Assembly: GCA_964035575.1 (NCBI GenBank)
Contig: OZ037847.1
Location: 248,001-312,000 of the forward strand
Direction: 5' to 3'
Origin: Rhynchopus sp. YZ270_cl-10
Lineage: Eukaryota; Euglenozoa; Diplonemea; Diplonemida; Diplonemidae
Length of the DNA: 64,000 nt
The position numbers were made by a program, and so were the translations under genes. Numbering within the stretch: position 1 is the stretch's first letter; each line of letters opens with the position of its first letter. Shown here piece by piece: positions 42,278-51,478 of this stretch. The notes under the pieces were generated by a model. That model ran no database searches and was not told where the DNA came from. It saw only the letters and a list, made by a program, of their open reading frames with translations.

Positions 42278-42386
42278 GTGGGGTCCAGTCTGAGCTGAAC
42301 CAAAAGCTGGAGTCTCAAGGGAGGGGTGCGGCCACACCCTCTAGTTGAGGCTCCCGTTTGACTCCAGCTAAGAGGCTGGACCCCAC
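42278..42386. repeat. Long multi-part hairpin about 110 bp upstream of the giant gene's start codon
   Basis: Outer stem GTGGGGTCCAG (42278-42288) with CTGGACCCCAC (42376-42386). Middle stem AGCTGGAGTC (42305-42314) with GACTCCAGCT (42360-42369). The inner part pairs CTCAA with TTGAG and GGGTG with CACCC. Either a small palindromic MITE or a structured RNA in the leader or intergenic RNA. Confidence 0.7.
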
Positions 42387-42590
42387 TGTGTGGGTATTGA
42401 ACGAGAAAATGGGAAGGAGGGAGGGGGGAGGGGATGCTATTTTTTTTGAGCGTAAAAGCGTCTTCAAAAAAAAAGTACGTTTTTTTATATGGTGGCTTCT
42501 CCCCGATGTGGTTTGTTATGAGACAAAAAAAAAAGGAAGAAAAAATAAGTTGACTTTGAAATACAAACCCTGTACCTTAAGAAACAAAGA

Positions 42591-42673
42591 GAAGTTGAAA
42601 GTGCAAACGCCTCACCGTTCGTCGGCGGCGACGCAGGCACTGGTTCTCCGCGGGTTAGCGAACCCCAGAGAAC
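42591..42673 (+). repeat. Structured repeat R4, full reference copy
   Basis: GAAGTTGAAAGTGCAAACG, CCTCACCGTTCGTCGGCGG, CGACGCAGGCACTGG, TTCTCCGCGGGTTAGCGAAC, CCCAGAGAAC. Stems: GTGC/GCAC, CCG/CGG, GTTCTC/GAGAAC and GGGTT/AACCC. Confidence 0.7.
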
Positions 42674-42785
42674 GAATGAAGAATGAATGCGTTTTTTGTG
42701 CCTTGACCCTTTGTTGAAACTTTTGAATATTTTCGAAAAAGTCTTCTATTTTGTTGTTGTCTTAGTTTGTGATTTGCCTTTTTTT

Positions 42786-44220
42786 TTAAATCTCACTGCA
42801 CGCCTTTTCGAATTTGTCCATTCCCTTTGCGGTGGTGAGCTTTCCACGCCACTTTCCTTTGTTGCATCCGCCACGTGCCTGGAAGATCTCCTCAGCCTTT
42901 GCCGCAGCAGCCTTGAGTCGGTCTGCGTCTCCGCAGGCAAGAAGCATCTGTGTGCATTTTTTATTTTATTTTTATTTTGAAGATTTGTCAACAATCACCC
43001 CACCTGAAGCAGTATCGGCACCCAATACCACCCCAAGGCAAAAAACACTGAAAAATATACAAAAAAACTGAAAACCTCATGAATGAGATTCGGACAACTC
43101 CGACCCTTTAATTATTTTTGCATACCGCTTTCTCCCCGGTAGGCTTCTTGTCTCCAGTGCAGATGACGAGCGCTGTGGGTTCCTTCTTTGTGATGGCGTC
43201 AGCGACGACCATGAGGTAGTTCATATCAGCGTCGTCCTCGTGGTGTGCGATGGTCTGGTTTGGGGTTACGTCTGCAGCAAGCTTGTCGCCACGGAGCAGA
43301 GCCAGCTCCTTGAAGGCGTTCTCCTTTGCCTTTTTGTTGGCTTGCGCGGTCTTTGCGTTGCGGCTGATCGCGTTTTCTAAGTCATCTGCAGACGTGCCCA
43401 CCAGCTTCACGATACGCTTCTCACGATGGTACGCACCGTGCAGCAAACGGAACATCCTCTCCCCTGCAACGAAGTACAGCCGCAGGGTGTTCCCCTTGGG
43501 CTCAATGTGCAGCAGCTTTATGCCCTGGAGGTGCGAGAGCGACCCAACGTGGGTGCCACAGCACGGCCCGGCATCGACTCCGGGGATCGAAACATAGCGC
43601 AACACTCCGGTTTCAGCACCTTCTGGCACAGAGACACCCTCAGCACCAAGCTCTGCCGCGGTTTTGTTGAGCACCTCTGTCACAAGGTTGTTTCTGATGT
43701 GTTCGTTGCAGGCGTCTTCGACGCGCTGGATGTCTTCCTCAGAGAGCTTCGCAATGCCCAGCTGGATGTAGCTCATATCCACACCCATGCCCCAGCACTG
43801 TGTTTCCTGGGAGAGCTCCTTCTCGCAGACGGCGGTAAGCATATGCTGAGCGGTGTGCTGTTGCATCTGGTCCCAGCGGCGTGCCCAGTTGAGGGTCACC
43901 TCGACTTCGCTTCCCTCCTGAAGGGAGGCGTCGGTAAGATGCCATACCTCCATCCCAACACGCTGAACGTTTCCACAGTACGCCTCGCCAATGGTGCCCA
44001 CATCAAAGGGCTGGCCGCCCCCCTCGGGGAACAACACTGTGTCCTCCAGCTGCACCGCCCACCACTTCGCAGGCACACCCCCTGCAGGTGCAACCGCAGC
44101 CTTGACCCACGCCTTGTGAACCTTCTCCGTCGCCTCACCACATTTCACCACTTTTGTGATCAACGTTTTCAAATAAGAATTCTTCTGGCACGACAAATCT
44201 CCTGCGAGTTTCATTGCCAT
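42786..44220 (-). CDS. AARSD1-like: Free-standing alanyl-tRNA editing protein (AlaX/AARSD1-type); two exons
   Basis: Exon 1 (44220-43126) and exon 2 (42947-42786) join in phase 0 to 418 residues, close to the ~412 of animal AARSD1. Such proteins deacylate mischarged Ser- or Gly-tRNA(Ala) in the cytosol. The N-terminal barrel holds VLFPEGGGQPFD. The zinc-site motifs are H-x3-H in QQHTAQHMLT (about residue 120) and C-x3-H in CCGTHVGSLSH (about 221-226). The C-terminal part has a helical stretch, then exon 2 with the family's closing glycine motif (ARGGCNKGKWRGKL). Without exon 2 the protein would end at EKAVCKNN, so splicing is required. ATG 44220 is chosen because the frame upstream is low-complexity; a second ATG at 44214 is possible. 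The CHCH gene ends only 156 nt upstream. Confidence 0.9.
42948..43125 (-). other. Intron of the alanyl-tRNA editing gene (178 nt)
   Basis: Donor GTATGC after GAG AAA GCG, acceptor aaaatgcacacag. Plus-strand 42984-43030 (GTCAACAATCACC) is a weak match to the R2 lead. Confidence 0.9.
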
Positions 44221-44376
44221 TTTACCCTTTTTTTTCCCCTTTTTAGTTGAGATGTGTGAGAGAGAGAGGGAGATGCAAAAAAAAATCCCATGTTTTGGTT
44301 CTATCCCTGCATCAACAGGGGGGTTTTGAGGAACTTCTGGTTCCTCCCTCTTCCCCAAAAAAAAATCCCCCCACAA

Positions 44377-45117
44377 CTAAAACGCAAGCTGCCATTGTTT
44401 CGACGCGTGTACGTTGTCGCCGATGGCAGGAAGAAGGTTGTACTCTTCTGTAGAGAGGTTTTGTGCTTCGGCATCTATTTCTGCAAGGCGTTGTATGGCA
44501 AGGTCACGGGTGACGAGATCCTTGTCAAGCTCATGCAGGTAGTACGACGATTCCTCATCACGGGAGCGTCCGGGAACGTGTGCACGTGGCATCGGCATGT
44601 CGGGGAACTTCCTTTTCCATTCGTTCTCGAGCATCGCCATCTTCCGCCGATGCTTCTCCAGCAGCTTCCCCTCCAACGTGTCCTTCACCAGCTGATAGTA
44701 CATCTGGTCGTTGTCGTCACGCCACCCAGCCATGCACTTATAATATTCACGCAGCAGAGGCTTGCAAGCACCCCCATGCTGTGTCATCTGCCGCAAACAG
44801 GTTGCCCCCTCCTCTCTAAGCATTTTGCACGCATCTAAACTGCCCTTTTCAACCTTTTTGCGGAGCGATTCAAGAACACGGTATGGGATCATTTGGAAGT
44901 CGATGCCCTGAAGTGTGGGTATTTAAATTGATGTGAGCAAATGTCGCAGACATACCTCCAAGGGATCGTCGCTTGAAATATCGTTAAGGTGCCGTGGATC
45001 CATCGGCTCGCTCGCGCCGTCCACAACCCGCCCACTCCAGTCAACAAACTCACCGCTCTTCAGTGTATGGACAGGGGCTTGTGTCACCTCTGCTGGCTTC
45101 GCTTGCGAGCCACCCAT
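44377..45117 (-). CDS. Twin-CX9C (CHCH-domain) protein with N-terminal MGG; two exons
   Basis: Exon 1 (45117-44956) and exon 2 (44907-44377) join in phase 0 to 230 residues. Cysteines 81, 91, 102 and 112 form C-x9-C-x10-C-x9-C, the twin-CX9C hairpin of proteins that the Mia40/Erv1 relay (or the trypanosomatid Erv-only route) oxidises in the mitochondrial intermembrane space. The start MGGSQAK would suit N-myristoylation, as in the MICOS subunit MIC19 (also MGG plus CHCH), although MIC19 has its CHCH at the C-terminus and here a charged helical tail of about 115 residues follows. No cleavable presequence, as expected for this class. ATG 45117 lies 28 nt after a CAG acceptor (AG at 45146-45147). 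CHCH assignment is good; MIC19 relationship is a guess. Confidence 0.8.
44908..44955 (-). other. Intron of the CHCH gene (48 nt)
   Basis: Donor GTATGT after CCC TTG GAG, acceptor acccacacttcag. The shortest intron in the window. Confidence 0.9.
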
Positions 45118-45448
45118 TTTAAAATGGGAAGGGGGGTAAAGGGTTCTGAATGTGGTGTGTTTTTGGTAATCTGAATAACGCCCGAATGTTATTCCCAAAA
45201 TAAAGTGCCAAAAGCCAAATTGCTGGAGATTGTGACCTCGCCCCCAGTGTAGCCTGACTGTGTAGACTTGAGAACTGTCACACAAATGAGTAACAGACGT
45301 GGTCCTTCTCTTTCGGCTCACGTGTCCTGATCTGCACACTGCTTGAATGACTTACATGCTTCGTTGTGCACTTTGCTGGAGGACAGACCGACACGAAGAT
45401 TTCGCTGTGCATCAGCTATACCACTTTGCAAACAAAGAATCCCCATCC

Positions 45449-45509
45449 TTTTTTTTATTTTTGAAAACTTGGTTGTATTAGTGTAGCCACCCTAGAGTGT
45501 GCTCCACTA
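45449..45509 (+). repeat. Repeat R1, copy 7
   Basis: Full main-type copy at the left edge of duplication unit 1. Confidence 0.8.
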
Positions 45510-46425
45510 CACTACGTTATTTTGCTGCAACTCTGCATCACATACAAAGAAATCAGTAGGGAGAGTCCGAAGAGAAGGGGCGCGTTATAAAGCATCGTGT
45601 GCACACGCAAAAGGAAAAGGTTTTAGACAATCCACCTCACAGTGCTTATTCACTTCTAAAAAGACGTTTTTTGTTGGAGTATCCCACAAAAAAAAAGATA
45701 CACTCGATAAAGAAGAAAAGGGACAGTTCTGTATAACAGCGTTACTTTTCTGACAAAAAAGGGTGCTATTTCCAGATGCATGCCTGCAGGGGGGTTATGC
45801 TGCCTCTTTGGCGCTTCACTCTTACCAGTCTTATCTTACCGCTTTGCATCGGTTCTCCTGCTGAGGTATCCAACACAACGCTGGCAAAAGATTTGACACA
45901 GACCACTCACCTTTCCACGGCATGAGTTGCACGTCTCCACATCTTCTCAAACAGCAGGTCCATATGAGAGAAGATTCTCATACGGACGGGTTTGAGGCAG
46001 TGGAAAGCACCCTCATCCTTTGCCCCTTTTAAAAAAACTACTCTTCCATCACCCAGTTGTGTCATCTCTGCATTAAGCGTTCCGCAAAGGGTGTGCGTAT
46101 ATCACAAATTTGTCTGCCACCCAGCACCATTTCTATTGTCCATACCCTGCTGGGTGCATACACAACACCCATCCTTTGAGCTCTGAGAGGTGCACATCGA
46201 GAGATCAACAGTTTTCTCTTCTTTATTTGGCAGCGGCAATATACATGGATAAAGATGCAGAGAACGAGACAGAGAGACACCAAGCACATCCCCTAGCTAG
46301 TTAAAAACTCATCATTGCACAAAAAAAAGGGGGAGGGAAAACACGAGGGGGAAAAAATGTTGCAAAGAAAAAAAGATGCACAGCGCAGTTGTCGCAGACG
46401 AGATACACAGACACTCAGAAGAAAA

Positions 46426-46470
46426 GGTTGGTAAGATGGTCTTGGATTTGAACCAACTCACGTGGTCACA
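46426..46470 (+). repeat. R3-like hairpin repeat with tRNA-like T-arm
   Basis: GGTTGGTAAGATGGTC, TTGGATTTGAACCAA (a stem-loop whose complement contains GGTTCAAATCC, a pol III B-box consensus), CTCACGTGGTCAC. The same sequence is at 49272-49320. No A-box partner at tRNA spacing, so not a tRNA gene. Confidence 0.5.
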
Positions 46471-46911
46471 TAAAAAAAAAAAGCCGATGATGAAAGATTG
46501 AGCACAGACAACGAGGACGTTGTGTGCACGGCTAAAAGAGGATGGGAACACTACCAATAAAATGTGGAAAAAAAATAGTTTGAAATCGAAGAAGAAAGTA
46601 CAAGAACGTTATCCACAGATACATCCCATCCTTTCTTATGTGTTGCAAAAATGTGGAAAAAAAAGGTGAATAAATTGAACTTCCAGTAGTAGATTGGTTT
46701 CTAACATTAACCCTGTTTCTGTCTAGCATTCTAAAAGGGTAGACATCATCAGTAATCCCCCTTTACATGGTAGGTGAATGTCGTGAAACCGATGTTCTGT
46801 GTGAACATTTGGTACCTTCTACTAAAGCTCTTTATGGGGGGAAACACACAAAGTTTTGTTTTGTTTTTTTCCTGCACAGGCAAGCTGTGCTGCTTTTAAA
46901 AGACAAAACAA

Positions 46912-48300
46912 CTACTTGTGGAGGGGCTGGAGTGATGTGTAGCAGTAATCAGTGGGGCAGTTGTCGGGTGCGTCGCACGGCCAGATAGGGGTTGCACCGT
47001 TGGTGAGTGCGATGGGCTCGTTCTGTGTGTGGTCCGAGAAGATAAGGTGCGGCCGTTCACGTCTGCTGATGGACTGCGACGTGCCGTTGTGGTAAGTTAC
47101 CTTCGAGTCGTAGCAGTGGATGGCATCGTGGCTGTTCCATGTGTTGCCGTCGTCGTTGCTCCAGTAGTGCAGCCCGTACGGCTGTCCCCAGCCACCTCCG
47201 TGCAGGATGCTGTGCAGCGTCCCGTTCTTGCCCCTGTACAGGAAAGGGTCCTCCCCAACCAGGTCCCCCTTTGCCTTCTCGAAAGTGTACGTGCTTGCGT
47301 TCTTCCAGTCAGTCGCCCGCCACATGTACGGCGGCCGGCCCATCCCAATCAGCGAACCATCCTCATTGATCAGGGGCGACAGGTTCGTGTCCCCTCCGTT
47401 CGGTGCAGGGATCTCCTGCGGTGTGGACCACGGCCCACTGCTGCTTTTCGAGTACGACACCCACGACGAGAGCGGGATGTCCACGGGTAAGGGGATGCAG
47501 TGCTGGTCGTTCGGGCAGCTACCATCGTTAATGGAAGACCCGTGCGAGCATTTATCACATGTCTTGTTGGTGCACGGGATGTTCGGCGCAAACGACCCAG
47601 TGAAGAACAGACCCCACTCCCCTGTTGTCGGGTCTCTTGCAGCGGTGGGCTCATGTGCCCAAACGCCGAAGGGGACTTCCTTTGGTGTGAACGGCACTGT
47701 CAACGGGTCTGGGGAGGTGGCATGTCGGAGCTGACTGTTCGTGAGCCACACGCGGATGCCACAGGAATGCACCATCTCTGCTGCCCACATGTGGTAGAGG
47801 CCGTCTGTTTCATCGTACAGCACAGACCCACCCCAGCTGCTGAGCTCACCACGCTTGAGGCCAAGCGACTCGCTGCTTGCAGGGGCGAGATTCAGGACAC
47901 CACAGTGCGAGCCCTGCCACTGTGCGTCGCAGATGCACATCCCTTGCACACAACGGCCGTTCTGGCTGCAGTCGTCGGCCGTTGTGCATGGTGTCGTCTG
48001 CTCACTGTGGTTCCACGTGCTGTACACACCGAACTGTGGTGTCGGGTTCCAGAACGCACTCTCGTTGACACCGTAGCACATGGTGCTCCACGTCGTGCTG
48101 TCTGCAGGGAAGTACACTGCGCCAGCATACGCCCCCGCCACGTCCATGCACGTCGCCAGCGTCGCCTGCCGCCCAAGGTATTTGTTCCCCGCAGTCTCAC
48201 TCCCAGGCTGCACCCCGGGCACGTTGTTCAGGTTCTCATACACCTCCGCAGAGGCTGCCCCTGCAGCAAGCGCACACATCGCAAGGCGAAACATTCTCAT
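46912..48300 (-). CDS. Secreted EGF plus five-bladed beta-propeller protein (GH43/GH32-like fold), copy 1
   Basis: 462 residues. Signal peptide MRMFRLAMCALAAGAASA. A short Cys-containing N-terminal module (ATCMDVAGAYAGAVYF) is followed by an EGF-like domain (CTTADDCSQNGRCVQGMCIC). The remaining ~330 residues have the blade pattern of the arabinanase/levansucrase/invertase superfamily: SWGGSVLYDETDGLYHMW, AARDPTTGEWGLFFTG, DTNLSPLINEDGSLIGMGRP, GEDPFLYRGKNGTLHSI, HYWSNDDGNTWN. Acidic residues (E and D of GEDPF, D of ARDP) could be catalytic, but a family number cannot be fixed by eye, so 'sugar-binding or glycosidase propeller' is safest. ATG 48300 lies 7 nt after a CAG acceptor (AG at 48308-48309). 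Confidence 0.8.
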   Translation of the reverse strand: MRMFRLAMCALAAGAASAEVYENLNNVPGVQPGSETAGNKYLGRQATLATCMDVAGAYAGAVYFPADSTTWSTMCYGVNESAFWNPTPQFGVYSTWNHSEQTTPCTTADDCSQNGRCVQGMCICDAQWQGSHCGVLNLAPASSESLGLKRGELSSWGGSVLYDETDGLYHMWAAEMVHSCGIRVWLTNSQLRHATSPDPLTVPFTPKEVPFGVWAHEPTAARDPTTGEWGLFFTGSFAPNIPCTNKTCDKCSHGSSINDGSCPNDQHCIPLPVDIPLSSWVSYSKSSSGPWSTPQEIPAPNGGDTNLSPLINEDGSLIGMGRPPYMWRATDWKNASTYTFEKAKGDLVGEDPFLYRGKNGTLHSILHGGGWGQPYGLHYWSNDDGNTWNSHDAIHCYDSKVTYHNGTSQSISRRERPHLIFSDHTQNEPIALTNGATPIWPCDAPDNCPTDYCYTSLQPLHK

Positions 48301-48394
48301 GTGTGCTCTGCAGGTGGTGAGTGGTGGAAGGGGAACGACCGTCACGAAGATACCACTTTGCACAATGGGTTGTCGGGGATGAAAGAACCCCATC

Positions 48395-48452
48395 CTTTTT
48401 TATTTGAAAACTTGGTTGTATTAGTGTAGCCACCCTAGAGTGTGCTCCACTA
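48395..48452 (+). repeat. Repeat R1, copy 8
   Basis: Full main-type copy at the junction of the two duplication units. Confidence 0.8.
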
Positions 48453-49271
48453 TTTATTTTTTTTCATTTTCATCTTCTTTTTTGCTGCAACTCTGCATCG
48501 CAGACAAAGAAATCAGTAGGGAGAGTCCGAAGAGAACATCGTATGCACACGCAAAAGGAAAAGGTTTTAGACAATCCACCTCACAGTGTTTATTCACTTC
48601 TAAAAAGACATTTTTTTGTTGGAGTATCCCACAAAAAAAGATACACTCACTAAAGAAGAAAAGGGACAGTTCTGTATAACAGCGTTACTTTTCTGACAAA
48701 AAAGGGTGCTATTTCCAGATGCATGCCTGCAGGGGGGTTATGCTGCCTCTTTGGCGCTTCACTCTTACCAGTCTTATCTTACCGCTTTGCATCGGTTCTC
48801 CTGCTGAGTTATCCAACACAACGCTGGCAAAAGATTTGACACAGACCACTCACCTTTCCGCGGCATGAGTTGCACGTCTCCACATCTTCTCAAACAGCAG
48901 GTCCATATGAGAGAAGATTCTCATACGGACGGGTTTGAGGCAGTGGAAAGCACCCTCATCCTTTGCCCCTTGAAAAAAAACCTCGTCAATCACCCGTTTG
49001 TGTGATCTGTGTTAACACAAAGTTGTCACAACACCCATCCTTTGATCTCTGAGAGGTGCACATCGAGAGATCAACAGTTTTCTCTTCTTTATTTGGCAGC
49101 GGCAATATACATGGATAAAGATGCAGAGAACGAGACAGAGAGACACCAAGCACATCCCCTAGCTAAAGTCAAAAACTCATCATTGCACAAAAAAAGGGGG
49201 AGTGGGAAAACACGAGTGGGAAAAAATGCACAGCGCAGTTGTCGCAGACGAGATACACAGACACTCAGAAG

Positions 49272-49320
49272 AAAAGGTTGGTAAGATGGTCTTGGATTTG
49301 AACCAACTCACGTAGTCACC
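49272..49320 (+). repeat. R3-like hairpin repeat, duplicate of 46426-46470
   Basis: GGTTGGTAAGATGGTC, TTGGATTTGAACCAA, CTCACGTAGTCACC. Confidence 0.5.
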
Positions 49321-49556
49321 TTTTAACAAAAAGCCGATGATGAAGGATTGAACACAGATAAAACAAGGCCTTTGTGCACGGCTAAAAGAGGATGGGAAGA
49401 TAAGCTAAAAAGTATGAAAAAAATAAGAATTCGAAATCGAAGAAGAAAGTCAAGAACGTTTTCCACAGATACATCCCATCCTTTCTTATACGTTGCAAAA
49501 ATGTGAAAATAAAAGGAGAAAGTATTATTATTGAAAAGACAAAGTATTTCCGTATA

Positions 49557-49607
49557 AATTGGATTCATATACTTTCAGTTCACAGAATTGAAAGTATTTG
49601 AGAGGTC
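49557..49607 (+). repeat. Hairpin repeat R6, copy 1
   Basis: Stem ATACTTTCA (49569-49577) with TGAAAGTAT (49589-49597). Recurs almost unchanged over ~50 bp at 61598-61650. Present in duplication unit 2 but not in unit 1, so it arrived after the duplication or was lost from unit 1. Confidence 0.65.
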
Positions 49608-49678
49608 AAATCAAAAAAGTTTTGTTTTAATTTTCCCCTGTCTACAGGTGTACAGAGCATTGAAAAAAGACAAAACAA

Positions 49679-51067
49679 CTACTTGTGGAGGGGCTGGAGT
49701 GATGTGTAGCAGTAATCAGTGGGGCAGTTGTCGGGGGCGTCGCACGGCCAGATAGGGGTTGCACCGTTGGTGAGTGCGATGGGCTCGTTCTGCGTGTGGT
49801 CCGAGAAGATAAGGTGCGGCCGTTCACGTCTGCTGATGGACTGCGACGTGCCGTTGTGGTAAGTTACCTTCGAGTCGTAGCAGTGGATGGCATCGTGGCT
49901 GTTCCATGTGTTGCCGTCGTCGTTGCTCCAGTAGTGCAGCCCGTATGGCTTTCCCCAGCCACCTCCGTGCAGGATGCTGTGCAACGTCCCGGTCTTGTCC
50001 CTGTACAGGAAAGGGTCCTCCCCAACCAGGTCCCCCTTTGCCTTCTCGAAAGTGTACGTGCTTGCGTTCTTCCAGTCAGTCGCCCGCCACATGTACGGCG
50101 GCCGGCCCATCCCAATCAGCGAACCATCCTCATTGATCAGGGGCGACAGGTTCGTGTCCCCTCCGTTCGGTGCAGGGATCTCCTGCGGTGTGGACCACGG
50201 CCCACTGCTGCTTTTCGAGTACGACACCCACGACGAGAGCGGGATGTCCACGGGTAAGGGGATGCAGTGCTGGTCGTTCGGGCAGCTACCATCGTTAATG
50301 GAAGACCCGTGCGAGCATTTATCACATGTCTTGTTGGTGCACGGGATGTTCGGTGCAAATGACCCAGTGAAGAACAGACCCCACTCCCCTGTTGTCGGGT
50401 CTCTTGCAGCGGTGGGCTCAGTTGCCCAAATGCCGAAGGGGACTTCCTTTGGTGTGAACGGCACTGTCAACGGGTCTGGGGAGGTGGCATGTCGGAGCTG
50501 ACTGTTCGTGAGCCACACGCGGATGCCACAGGAATGCACCATCTCTGCTGCCCACATGTGGTAGAGGCCGTCTGTTTCGTCGTACAGCACAGACCCACCC
50601 CAGCTGCTGAGCTCATCACGCTTGAGGCCAAGCGACTCGCTGCTTGCAGGGGCGAGATTCAGGACACCACAGTGCGAGCCCTGCCACTGTGCGTCGCAGA
50701 TGCACATCCCTTGCACACAACGGCCGTTCTGGCTGCAGTCGTCGGCCGTTGTGCATGGTGTCGTCTGCTCACTGTGGTTCCACGTGCTGTACACACCGAA
50801 CTGTGGTGTCGGGTTCCAGAACGCACTCTCGTTGACACCGTAGCACATGGTGCTCCACGTCGTGCTGTCTGCAGGGAAGTACACTGCGCCAGCATACGCC
50901 CCCGCCACGTCCATGCACGTCGCCAGCGTCGCCTGCCGCCCAAGGTATTTGTTCCCCGCAGTCTCACTCCCAGGCTGCACCCCGGGCACGTTGTTCAGGT
51001 TCTCATACACCTCCGCAGAGGCTGCCCCTGCAGCAAGCGCACACATCGCAAGGCGAAACATTCTCAT
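49679..51067 (-). CDS. Secreted EGF plus five-bladed beta-propeller protein, copy 2
   Basis: 462 residues, over 98 percent identical to copy 1. Changes include KRDELS for KRGELS, FGIWATEP for FGVWAHEP, YRDKTGT for YRGKNGT (loses an N-glycosylation sequon) and GWGKPYG for GWGQPYG. Same signal peptide, EGF-like domain and propeller. ATG 51067 lies 7 nt after the CAG acceptor (AG at 51075-51076); an in-frame extension upstream is not conserved and is not used. No inactivating change is seen. Confidence 0.8.
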   Translation of the reverse strand: MRMFRLAMCALAAGAASAEVYENLNNVPGVQPGSETAGNKYLGRQATLATCMDVAGAYAGAVYFPADSTTWSTMCYGVNESAFWNPTPQFGVYSTWNHSEQTTPCTTADDCSQNGRCVQGMCICDAQWQGSHCGVLNLAPASSESLGLKRDELSSWGGSVLYDETDGLYHMWAAEMVHSCGIRVWLTNSQLRHATSPDPLTVPFTPKEVPFGIWATEPTAARDPTTGEWGLFFTGSFAPNIPCTNKTCDKCSHGSSINDGSCPNDQHCIPLPVDIPLSSWVSYSKSSSGPWSTPQEIPAPNGGDTNLSPLINEDGSLIGMGRPPYMWRATDWKNASTYTFEKAKGDLVGEDPFLYRDKTGTLHSILHGGGWGKPYGLHYWSNDDGNTWNSHDAIHCYDSKVTYHNGTSQSISRRERPHLIFSDHTQNEPIALTNGATPIWPCDAPDNCPTDYCYTSLQPLHK

Positions 51068-51478
51068 GTGTGCTCTGCAGGTGGTGAGTGGTGGAAGGGG
51101 AACAGGGGAAAATATTGGGGTTAAGTTTAATAGACAACTTCTTGCAGCTACGGAGACCCGATGTCCCAGGCCCAGAACGATCACTGCTGTCCTCTACAGA
51201 GTGTGGGCATCGGTCCGAGCCAACCAGACGCGCTGTGTGAGAAAACGAGTGTTTCTCTGCTGGTGATATGTTGTGGGGGAGAATAAAACATTAAGGAAAA
51301 AGGTCGTTGCATTACCACTACGTTTTTGCTGCGCCCTCACTATCCCACTCCATTCGGTTTTCGTTACTTTAAAAAAAAACTTGAACACGGCTTAGCCGTT
51401 AATTTGCCACACCTTTAGATGCGACTTTCACATCTGCACGTTGTGCAGCTATTAATTACAAAAACTGTTATTACAGTC
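51068..51478. other. Spacer (411 bp) downstream of the WD40 gene
   Basis: Unique sequence; no repeat or gene recognised. Confidence 0.5.

Larger units (their letters stand above)
42170..42785. other. Spacer between the giant gene and the tRNA-editing gene
   Basis: 616 bp. Holds a 109-nt hairpin (42278-42386) and an R4 copy (42591-42673). Confidence 0.65.
45118..46911. other. Spacer upstream of the CHCH gene and downstream of propeller copy 1
   Basis: 1.8 kb without a gene. From about 45440 it is the left part of a tandem duplication and recurs at 48385-49540. Contains R1 copy 7 and an R3-like hairpin at 46426-46470. Confidence 0.65.
45440..48340. repeat. Tandem segmental duplication, unit 1
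   Basis: About 2.9 kb: R1 copy, ~1.1 kb of spacer and the propeller gene. It matches 48385-51107. In the spacer, blocks such as GATGCATGCCTGCAGGGGGG and TTTATTTGGCAGCGGCAATA are identical, interrupted by indels. The shift is 2767 bp in the genes and 2940 bp at the left edge. Confidence 0.85.
48301..49678. other. Spacer between the two propeller copies
   Basis: Begins with the unique leader of copy 1, then from 48385 is the duplicated spacer: R1 copy 8, shared blocks to about 49500, R3-like hairpin at 49272-49320, and hairpin repeat R6 at 49557-49607. No gene. Confidence 0.65.
48385..51107. repeat. Tandem segmental duplication, unit 2
   Basis: Second copy of the unit at 45440-48340. Similarity ends upstream of the gene at ggaaggggaac. 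Both units start at an R1 repeat preceded by ccccatcc and a T-run. Confidence 0.85.

Noticed and set aside
42984-43030. R2 copy inside the intron of the tRNA-editing gene
   Set aside because: Only the lead (GTCAACAATCACC) matches; no stem, no TCTGTACTC and no closing pair.
44221-44376. N-terminal extension of the tRNA-editing protein to 44376
   Set aside because: It is low-complexity (Lys/Ser runs), lies upstream of likely acceptor AGs, and would overlap the expected intercistronic region.
46426-46470. Possible tRNA gene (GGTTCAAATCC on the minus strand)
   Set aside because: The T-arm-like hairpin is there, but no D-arm, anticodon arm or matching acceptor strand lies at tRNA spacing. The same applies at 49272-49320 and to the R4 ends.
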